DNA from: CBDTYW01 sp965364735
GTDB lineage: Bacteria > Actinomycetota > Nitriliruptoria > Nitriliruptorales > Nitriliruptoraceae
Direction of reading: 5' to 3'
Assembly: GCA_965364735.1 (NCBI GenBank)
Contig: CBDTYW010000045.1
Coordinates: 1 to 18,180 of the forward strand
Length of the DNA: 18,180 nucleotides
Position 1 is the stretch's first letter. Every line of letters begins with the position of its first letter. The notes beneath the pieces are model-generated. The model did no database searches and was not told the origin of the DNA. It worked only from the letters and a program-made list of their open reading frames with translations. A program made the translations under genes and the position numbers. Below are positions 1 to 5,825 of this stretch, piece by piece.

Positions 1-106
1 TCGCGGTCGACGTCGTCGTGGGCTCGGGGGTGGCTGCGCGCGGGTCGGCGCATGCTGCCAGCACGACGGCGAGCGCCGCCGCGGTGAGCGATCGGGCGCG
101 GCTCAT
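1..106 (-). CDS. Lipoprotein, N-terminal part only (runs off window)
   Basis: This is the first 35 codons of a minus-strand gene whose remainder lies outside the window. The start ATG (106-104) overlaps the prmA stop in an ATGA arrangement, which suggests translational coupling. The translation opens MSRARSLTAAALAVVLAACA: a basic n-region, a hydrophobic core and a LAAC lipobox with the acylated cysteine at residue 19. A Pro/Thr-rich stretch (about residues 26-34) follows and is typical of the linker after a lipid anchor. The product should be exported and anchored on the outer face of the cytoplasmic membrane. No functional domain is reached, so its role is unknown. Confidence 0.7.
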   Translation of the reverse strand, partial: MSRARSLTAAALAVVLAACADPRAATPEPTTTSTA

Positions 107-1029
107 GGGCGTCGCTCCAGCTGCGCTGCTGTCCATCCGTCACGGTTGCGCTGAGAGACTCGGACCAACCCGTGGGCCTCCAGCGCGTCCAGCGGTTCGT
201 CCGCCCGGTGGCTGGCGATGCCTGAGACGATGATCGTGCCGCCGGGCGCGACCAGCGCGGCGAGGTCGTCTGCAAGCTGGATGAGGGTGTCGGTGACGAG
301 GTTCGCGAGGACCAGCGGGACCGGTCCGTCGGTCAGGAGCTCGGCGGCGCTGCCCGTGAAGGTGCGGACGTCGACGCCGTTCGCGACGCAGTTCTCGCGG
401 GCGACGTCGACCGCTTCGGCATCGATGTCGACGGCGGTGACCGGTGCGGCGCCCAGCAGCGCCGCACCGATGGCGAGGACTCCGGTGCCGCAGCCGACAT
501 CGACCGTCGCGACCCCGGTGAGCGGTTCGGCGCGCTCGGAGAGCAGCTCCATGCACATGACGGTCGTTGCGTGGTGTCCGCTGCCGAACGCCTGGCCGGG
601 GTCCTGGATGATGCGGATCATCCCGTCTGGGGTGGTCACGTCGTCGAGCCACGAGGGCACGAGGTGGAACCCTCCGGCGTCGAGCGGGCCGATCGAGGCC
701 TTCCACTCGGCCTGCCAGTCACGCTGTTCTTCTTGTGTCCAGCGAAACGTGGGTGTGTCGAGGGCCACGGTGGAAGCTGCGTTGACCAGCGCGGCGCCGG
801 TCTGAGGCTGGTCCTCGATGTCCATGTCGGTGAACCAGACGACCGTCGCCTCAGTGCCACGATCCCAGACGCCGCTCGCGCCGAGCGCCCATGCCATCGT
901 TGCGACGTGCTCCATCGCGGCCTCGTCAGGCAGGTCGGCGGACAGCTCGCAACGCCAGGTCGCGGACACGGCGGAGCCAGGCCGGCCGGCGGGAGCGGCA
1001 GCGTGGTCGGTGGCGTGGTCGGTGGACAT
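103..1029 (-). CDS. prmA: Ribosomal protein L11 methyltransferase PrmA
   Basis: A 308-residue class I SAM-dependent methyltransferase that in this family trimethylates ribosomal protein L11 in the cytoplasm. The PrmA-typical segment DPGQAFGSGHHATT is at residues 143-156. SAM motif I VDVGCGTG is at 176-183, the acidic ribose-binding DID is at 201-203, and the catalytic-region LANL is at 241-244. The N-terminal third (about 20-125) matches the L11-recognition part in length and the WxxEWK-type segment (about 105-110). Length is close to the usual 290-310 residues. No Shine-Dalgarno is visible before the ATG at 1029, and the first about 22 residues are low-complexity, so a GTG start slightly downstream is possible. 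It lies 51 bases after crcB and overlaps the next lipoprotein gene by 4 bases. Confidence 0.93.
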   Translation of the reverse strand: MSTDHATDHAAAPAGRPGSAVSATWRCELSADLPDEAAMEHVATMAWALGASGVWDRGTEATVVWFTDMDIEDQPQTGAALVNAASTVALDTPTFRWTQEEQRDWQAEWKASIGPLDAGGFHLVPSWLDDVTTPDGMIRIIQDPGQAFGSGHHATTVMCMELLSERAEPLTGVATVDVGCGTGVLAIGAALLGAAPVTAVDIDAEAVDVARENCVANGVDVRTFTGSAAELLTDGPVPLVLANLVTDTLIQLADDLAALVAPGGTIIVSGIASHRADEPLDALEAHGLVRVSQRNRDGWTAAQLERRP

Positions 1030-1080
1030 GTGGTCAGCGTGCCACAGATGTCCGGACGCCTCGGGGCAGACCCCGGCCGG

Positions 1081-1440
1081 TCAGCCGACCAGGCGCGCGA
1101 GCGAGATCCCGACCAGTGCCCCGACGACGGGCCCGAGGCTGCGCCGTAGGACCTCGCGACCGTCGAGCGGCGCTGCCACGTCGGCGATCTCGACCATCCA
1201 GGTGGAGAAGGTCGTCAGCCCACCCAGCAGCCCGGCGCCGACCACGATGAGCACGTCGCCTTCTGCCAGGACCGTCAGGGCACCGAGCAACGATGCCCCG
1301 ACGACGTTGACCAGCGCCGTTGCGCGGGGGGCGTCCCATCCGTGCAGGCGCCCGTAGGACGCGACCTCGCCCCGCACGATCGCCCCGAGTCCACCCGCGG
1401 TGGCGGCAAGTGCGAGGACGGGTGCGGAGAGACCGCTCAT
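1081..1440 (-). CDS. crcB: CrcB/Fluc fluoride ion channel subunit (second of tandem pair)
   Basis: A 119-residue small membrane protein with four predicted helices. Fluc proteins are dual-topology dimeric channels that export fluoride passively across the cytoplasmic membrane. Family motifs seen are GGLGAIVRG (16-24), NVVGASLLG with the conserved Asn at 45, and the central-Na+/Phe-box segment GGLTTFSTW (73-81). Its ATG (1440-1438) overlaps the stop of the upstream crcB by 4 bases. In many actinobacteria two crcB genes are adjacent and their products form a heterodimer of opposite membrane orientations; that arrangement is inferred here. No fluoride riboswitch is visible nearby. Confidence 0.93.
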   Translation of the reverse strand: MSGLSAPVLALAATAGGLGAIVRGEVASYGRLHGWDAPRATALVNVVGASLLGALTVLAEGDVLIVVGAGLLGGLTTFSTWMVEIADVAAPLDGREVLRRSLGPVVGALVGISLARLVG

Positions 1441-1808
1441 GGCGCCACCGGCCGGCCGCGGAGCGTCTCGCCGATGCGCGCACCGGCCATCGCGACCGGG
1501 ACCCCTGCCGCGATGCTGCCGACGAGCAGCAGCGTGCCGGTCGCCGCGGGGCGGTCGACCGTCGCGACCATCAGGGCCGAGAACGTCGTGAACGAGCCGA
1601 GCAGCCCCGTGCAGACCCCGGCGCGGACGACGTCCGCTCGGTCCGCGAGCGCCGTGACGGCGATGCCGAGAACCAGGGCGCCCAGCAGGTTCGCGACGAC
1701 CATCCCGGCCGGGACCGGGGTCTCCGGCAGGATCTCGCCGAGCAGGATGCGCAGCGCGGTGCCGACGACGGCGCCGACGAACGTTGCCGCGCGGATCTGT
1801 CCCGTCAC
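1437..1808 (-). CDS. crcB: CrcB/Fluc fluoride ion channel subunit (first of tandem pair)
   Basis: A 123-residue four-helix Fluc-family protein, read from a GTG at 1808. This start lies 7 bases after the stop of the AI-2E gene and begins just before the first membrane helix. The same frame is open further upstream, but that extension is a basic, non-hydrophobic shadow of the neighbouring gene. Motifs are GAVVGTALR (12-20), ANLLGA with Asn 40, and GLLGSFTTFS (68-77). The Phe-box differs from its partner (GSFTTFSAL against GGLTTFSTW), consistent with two specialised halves of a heterodimer. There is no separate ribosome site, so translation is probably coupled to the gene before it. Confidence 0.9.
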   Translation of the reverse strand: MTGQIRAATFVGAVVGTALRILLGEILPETPVPAGMVVANLLGALVLGIAVTALADRADVVRAGVCTGLLGSFTTFSALMVATVDRPAATGTLLLVGSIAAGVPVAMAGARIGETLRGRPVAP

Positions 1809-1815
1809 GTGGTGA

Positions 1816-3057
1816 TCACCGTGGGAGCGGATCGGCGTACGGGTCCTTCGGGCGGTCGCGCTCCGGCTTCGCGGCGCGTCCGGGGCCACCGGAGGGGCTC
1901 GGGGAACGCGTGAAGCGGTGGTCCACCTCATGGTGCACTTCGTAGCGCTCGCCGTACGCAGAGACCAGCGCGGCGACGATGGCTGCGGCCGGCAGCGCAA
2001 GCAGCGCCCCGACGGCACCCAGCAGGGCCGCGCCGCCCAGGACGGCCACGAACGCGATCGCCGGGTGCAGCTCCATCGTGGCGGCCGTGATCCGTGGGGC
2101 CACGACGTAGTTCTCGAGCTGCTGGTACGCCGCGATCGCGAGCACCACCCACAGGGCGAGCAGCGGGCGTTCCGCGATCGCGACGACGAGCGGCAGGGCG
2201 CCGGCGATGTAGGTGCCGACGACGGGGATGAGGCTGGAGACGAGCCCGACGAAGATCCCCAGCGCGAGCGGGTACTCCAGCCCGATGACGGTGAAGACCA
2301 CGACGTGGAAGATCGCCGACGTCACGGCGGTCAACACGCGGGAGTAGACGTATCCACCGGTCTTCGAGATCGCCAGCTCCCAGATGTCGAGGAACTCCTC
2401 CTGCCTCCGGGGGGGCAGGCGTGAGGAGAGCGCTCGCCGCAGCTTCGGCCCGTCGGCGACGAGGTAGAAGGTGACCAGGAGGACGGTCAGGGCCTGGATG
2501 AGACCACCGAGGATGGAGGTTCCGAGCCCGAGGGCGGTGGAGCCGATCTGGCCGGCGAACCCGGGGATCTTGTCCGGCAGCGTGGCCTTCTGGTTCTCGA
2601 TGAACGTCGACACGCTCTCGCCGAGGTCGCCGGGGAGCTTCGTGGCCTGGTCCGCGAGGTTCTGCGCGAGCTGCGGGCCGTTGTCGACGAGGTTCGTGAC
2701 CTGTGACGCGATCAGCGGGACCATCGCCGCGATGAACCCGGACAGCACGACGAAGATCAGCAGGAAGAGCAGCCCCGTCGCGAACCCGCGGCGCATGTTG
2801 CGCTTCGACGCCCACTGCACGGCGGGCTCCATCGCGAACGAGAGGAACAGGCTGATGACCAGGGTCACCAGAAGTCCTTGGAGCCGCGAGATCACCGTGC
2901 CGACCGCGTCGGCGAACTTCAGGCCCAGACCGACGCCGACGACGATCGTGAGCGCGAGCTGCAGGTCGACCCGACGTGGGGTGCGCTCGTCGACGTCGAC
3001 GTCGACCTCGAAGGCGGTCGAGGTCTCGTCGGTGGCGGGGGTGGGATCGCGGGACAT
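1816..3057 (-). CDS. AI-2E family (PerM-like) transporter
   Basis: A 413-residue multi-spanning membrane protein of the AI-2E/PerM/TqsA superfamily. Members include autoinducer-2 exporters and Na+/H+ antiporters, so the substrate cannot be assigned. After an acidic cytoplasmic N-terminus (15-27) come hydrophobic helices at about 33-48, 60-76 and 93-116, then a polar segment (about 118-170) rich in Asp, Gln and Lys. The C-terminal helices carry family-typical LIPVVGTYIAGALP (276-289) and QQLENYVVAPRI (312-323). The tail (371-413) is charged, with His, Arg and Pro. The ATG at 3057 was chosen because the open frame continues upstream without hydrophobic or conserved sequence and a TANNNT box lies 7 bases before it. 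It is the first gene of the leftward unit. Confidence 0.9.
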   Translation of the reverse strand: MSRDPTPATDETSTAFEVDVDVDERTPRRVDLQLALTIVVGVGLGLKFADAVGTVISRLQGLLVTLVISLFLSFAMEPAVQWASKRNMRRGFATGLLFLLIFVVLSGFIAAMVPLIASQVTNLVDNGPQLAQNLADQATKLPGDLGESVSTFIENQKATLPDKIPGFAGQIGSTALGLGTSILGGLIQALTVLLVTFYLVADGPKLRRALSSRLPPRRQEEFLDIWELAISKTGGYVYSRVLTAVTSAIFHVVVFTVIGLEYPLALGIFVGLVSSLIPVVGTYIAGALPLVVAIAERPLLALWVVLAIAAYQQLENYVVAPRITAATMELHPAIAFVAVLGGAALLGAVGALLALPAAAIVAALVSAYGERYEVHHEVDHRFTRSPSPSGGPGRAAKPERDRPKDPYADPLPR

Positions 3058-3064
3058 GCCGCGC

Positions 3065-3070
3065 AGCCTA
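3065..3070 (-). promoter_or_regulatory. Candidate -10 box for a leaderless AI-2E transcript
   Basis: Read on the minus strand, TAGGCT fits the actinobacterial TANNNT -10 pattern. Its last base lies 7 bases before the ATG at 3057, so transcription would begin at or next to the start codon. No Shine-Dalgarno is present before that ATG, which agrees with leaderless translation. No convincing -35 is seen. Confidence 0.4.
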
Positions 3071-3345
3071 ATGCTCGGGACGGACACAACCGTGGCAAGG
3101 ACCGGGTCGGACGGCGGGGGCTTCAAGGGCCACCTCCGTCCCGCTGCGGGACACGAGCAGGTTGGTGTTGCGCGCGTCTTCGCGCGGTCGCACACGCTCC
3201 GCGCACATTGGCCGTGCTTCAACGGCCTCGTGTCGTGTCCTGACCCGTACGCTGCCGGACGATGGCCGACACGGGATGCGCCCTGACCCTCGGACACGCA
3301 GTGCGCGCGCCCCGGTTCCGTCGTGTGTCCTGCCCCGATTTGTTC

Positions 3346-3350
3346 AGGAG
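3346..3350 (+). promoter_or_regulatory. Shine-Dalgarno AGGAG fixing the GTG start of the binding protein
   Basis: AGGAG lies 7 bases before the GTG at 3358. It selects this start over an in-frame ATG at 3262, whose extra 32 residues would push the lipoprotein signal peptide away from the N-terminus. Confidence 0.75.
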
Positions 3351-3357
3351 TGGTCTC

Positions 3358-4908
3358 GTGACCTCCAACCACCGCGTCCTCGCACTGCGTCGCGTCGCCG
3401 CCGCCGCAGCGCTCGCGACGCTCGCCGCATCGTGCGGCCCCCGATTCGACCGTGACTCGGTCGTTGTCGCCAACGGCGGCATCGTCGCCCAGCAGCCGGT
3501 CGACAACGGCCAGCCCGTCGACTCCGGCACCGCCCCGGACCCCGGGACCACCGACGCCCCCGACGACGGTGGCGTGATCGGCGACCCGTCCACGACCTCC
3601 GAGCCGGACCCCTCCACGACCTCCGGACCGGCCCCGTCCGGCACCACGGCTCCGAGCAGCTCTGCGACGACGTCGCCGACCACCGCTCCTTCGTCGAGCG
3701 GCACGACCGCTCCGTCGGCCTCGCCGAGCGCGACGGCGCAGCCCACGGCGCAGCCGACCCAGACCCAGGCTCCGGCAACCGACCCCGGTCCGGCGCCGGG
3801 AGTGACCTCCACGAAGTGCGGCGGCGACAACGTCAACGACAAGCTGGGCTGCATCAAGGTCGGCGTGCTCGTGCCGCTGACCGGCGCGGCGCCGGTCCCG
3901 TCCGACTTCGAGTCCGGCGTGTCCCTCTACTGGTGGGAGAAGGCAGCCAAGGGCGGCACCCATGGCCGTCAGGTCGAGCTCGTGGTCCGGGACACCGAGT
4001 CGAAGACCGCGACCGCTCGTCAGCAGGCCCAGAAGCTGATCCAGGAGGGCGTCTTCACCATCGTCTCCTTGGACCGCCTCGAGGTCCAGGAGGCCATCGG
4101 CGTGTTCATGGAGCAGGCCAAGGTGCCGCACATCATGGTCCAGGCGCCGACGCCGTACCCCACCAACTGGACCCACACGTTCACGATCTCGATCGACCAC
4201 ACGGTGCAGGGCACCTCGGTCGCGCGGTACTGGGCCGGCGATCTCGGCGCGGCGAACAAGGCCAAGAAGGTGGCGTTCGTCCGTGAGCAGACCACCGCGC
4301 TGAAGCCCGGCACCGACGCCTTCGAGGTGGAGGCCGCCAAGCAGAACCTCGACGTCGTCGCGAAGCTCACGATCGACCCGACGCAGACCTCCTTCACCAA
4401 CACGGTGCTCCAGCTGCAGCAGTCCGGAGCGGAGATCGTCTGGCTCTACATGGCCCCGACGCCCGCGCTCACGATCATGCAGCAGGCGGGCAGCTATCAG
4501 CCGATCTGGTTCGCGAACTCGATCTCGTGGAACCTCGACCTCGCGCAGACCAACCCGCAGGCACCTGCGCAGTCCCGGGCCTTCTCGCCGTGGGTCTCGC
4601 TCCAGCACCCGCGCGCCAAGGCGTACCGCGACGCCTACCAGAAGTACAACGGCGCAGCCGCTGACGACCTCGGCCTCGCGTCGTGGGGCCTCAGCGAGGT
4701 CCTGGACTCGGTGCTCGAGCGCGTCGGTCCGGGCCTCGGCCGCACCTCGTTCCACCAGGCGCTGAAGTCCCACAACGTGACGGGCCTGCAGACGTGGTCC
4801 GACATCAACTTCTCCGGTGGCCCGCCCTACGTCGGCACCAAGCAGGTGGCGGTCTACGACGATGCGGGAACGACCTGGTCCATGGTCGGGAACTTCAGGT
4901 CCTTCTGA
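3358..4908 (+). CDS. Liv/HAAT-family ABC transporter substrate-binding lipoprotein
   Basis: A 516-residue extracytoplasmic binding protein that should deliver ligand to the LivH/LivM permeases encoded next. The GTG start with AGGAG gives a signal peptide: basic TSNHR, then RR, then an Ala/Leu core ending LAASC, with the lipidated cysteine at 26. Residues about 30-150 are a long linker of Pro, Ser, Thr and Asp. The type I periplasmic-binding fold (Peripla_BP_6) begins near 153, with IKVGVLVPLTGA as its first strand and loop, and runs to the end. Two cysteines (about 153 and 162) flank the entrance to the fold and could form a disulfide. The usual family length is about 400; the excess is the linker. 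The ligand is not predictable; amino acids, amides or small acids are all known for this family. The stop overlaps the livH ATG by one base. Confidence 0.9.
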   Translation: MTSNHRVLALRRVAAAAALATLAASCGPRFDRDSVVVANGGIVAQQPVDNGQPVDSGTAPDPGTTDAPDDGGVIGDPSTTSEPDPSTTSGPAPSGTTAPSSSATTSPTTAPSSSGTTAPSASPSATAQPTAQPTQTQAPATDPGPAPGVTSTKCGGDNVNDKLGCIKVGVLVPLTGAAPVPSDFESGVSLYWWEKAAKGGTHGRQVELVVRDTESKTATARQQAQKLIQEGVFTIVSLDRLEVQEAIGVFMEQAKVPHIMVQAPTPYPTNWTHTFTISIDHTVQGTSVARYWAGDLGAANKAKKVAFVREQTTALKPGTDAFEVEAAKQNLDVVAKLTIDPTQTSFTNTVLQLQQSGAEIVWLYMAPTPALTIMQQAGSYQPIWFANSISWNLDLAQTNPQAPAQSRAFSPWVSLQHPRAKAYRDAYQKYNGAAADDLGLASWGLSEVLDSVLERVGPGLGRTSFHQALKSHNVTGLQTWSDINFSGGPPYVGTKQVAVYDDAGTTWSMVGNFRSF

Positions 4909-5825
4909 TGCTGGCTGCGATCATCCAGGGAATCGGCCAGGGCGGCATGCTCGCCCTTGTCGCCGTCGGGCTCGTGCTCGTCTACAAGGGCTCCGGGGTC
5001 CTCAACCTCGCGCAGGGCGAGATCGGGGCCGTCGCGGTCTTCCTCTCCTACGCGATCTTCGGCAAGCAGAACGCCAACGGCATCGTCCTGATGCTCGGCG
5101 CGGTCGTCATCGCGGCGGGCATGGGTGTCGCAACGGAGCGCTTCATCATGCGTCCGCTCGTCGAGCGGCCACCGCTGCAGGGCACGATCGCGACGCTGGG
5201 CCTCACGATCGTGTTGATCCAGCTCACCGTGCTCAACGGCCGAGAGGGGTTCCTCGGGTTCCTGCCGGAGGGCCAGCGCGGCTACCCGGTGACGAACATC
5301 CCGAAGGTCATCTCGGACTCGCGGATCACCCTCTTCGAGGGCTCGGCGAACCAGTTCCAGGTCGAGTGGGAGCGCGTCGTTGCGCTGGTGCTGACCTTGG
5401 TCGCCGGTGCCGCGCTCGCGACGTTCTTCACGAAGACCAAGTTCGGTCGGGGCGTCGTCGCGGCCACCGCGGACAACACGGTGGCCCGGCTGCTCGGCAT
5501 CCCGGTCAAGCGCGTCTACCTCTTCACGTGGGCGGTCGGCGGGGCGCTCAGCGGTCTCGGCGCCGTCCTGTACTCGTCGATCACGCAGTTCAACCCGGGG
5601 ACGATGACCATCTTCCTGCTGTCCGCGTTGGTTGCGGCGGTCATCGGCGGCCTCGACTCCATCCCCGGCGCGATCGTCGGCGGTCTGCTGGTCGGCGTCA
5701 TCCGTGGGGTGATCGAGTACCAGTTCGACTCCGGCATCGCGGACCTCGCGATGCTCGCACTCGTGGTCGTGACGCTCCTCGTCCGTCCGCGCGGGATCCT
5801 CGGGGGCATCAATGCAGCTTCGTGA
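4908..5825 (+). CDS. livH: Liv-type ABC importer permease, LivH family
   Basis: A 305-residue inner-membrane permease with about eight hydrophobic segments. It pairs with the LivM part of the next protein to form the import channel. LivH-type sequence is clear at GLVLVYKGSGVLNLAQGE (21-38), in the cytoplasmic coupling-loop region GRGVVAATADNTVARLLGI (180-198), and in the C-terminal GGLDSIPGAIVGGLLVG (248-264). The ATG at 4908 overlaps the binding-protein stop as TGATG and begins directly at the first helix. A longer in-frame version starting inside the binding-protein gene is a shadow. The last 14 bases overlap the start of the livM-livG gene. Length agrees with the family (about 290-310). 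Confidence 0.93.
   Translation: MLAAIIQGIGQGGMLALVAVGLVLVYKGSGVLNLAQGEIGAVAVFLSYAIFGKQNANGIVLMLGAVVIAAGMGVATERFIMRPLVERPPLQGTIATLGLTIVLIQLTVLNGREGFLGFLPEGQRGYPVTNIPKVISDSRITLFEGSANQFQVEWERVVALVLTLVAGAALATFFTKTKFGRGVVAATADNTVARLLGIPVKRVYLFTWAVGGALSGLGAVLYSSITQFNPGTMTIFLLSALVAAVIGGLDSIPGAIVGGLLVGVIRGVIEYQFDSGIADLAMLALVVVTLLVRPRGILGGINAAS

Larger units (their letters stand above)
3058..3357. promoter_or_regulatory. Divergent intergenic region with five GGACAC/GTGTCC hexamers
   Basis: These 300 bases separate the leftward AI-2E/crcB/prmA unit from the rightward liv operon and should hold promoters for both. GGACAC occurs at 3082, 3149 and 3292 on the plus strand. Its complement GTGTCC occurs at 3235 and 3325. 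The two minus-strand copies share a longer core (GGGNCAGGACAC), at 3236-3246 and 3326-3336 and about 90 bases apart. A possible -10 for the liv genes is TACGCT at 3248-3253, but no good -35 accompanies it. No RNA gene or riboswitch was recognised. Open frames running through this region look like extensions of neighbours, not genes. Confidence 0.45.

Noticed and set aside
1809..2018. A longer first CrcB starting at 2018
   Set aside because: The added residues are Arg/Pro/Ser-rich and hydrophilic, overlap the AI-2E gene, and are absent from the family.
3262..3357. A 32-residue N-terminal extension of the binding protein from the ATG at 3262
   Set aside because: The lipoprotein signal begins at the GTG at 3358, which has an AGGAG site. 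The extension would bury the signal.
3058..3357. A fluoride riboswitch (crcB motif) upstream of the crcB unit
   Set aside because: The conserved pseudoknot segments were not found on either strand.
1816..4773. A 985-residue minus-strand open frame spanning the binding-protein gene and the AI-2E gene
   Set aside because: Only its last 413 residues (from 3057) look like a protein family. The rest is Arg/Gly/Asp-rich antisense of the binding protein, a common shadow in GC-rich DNA.
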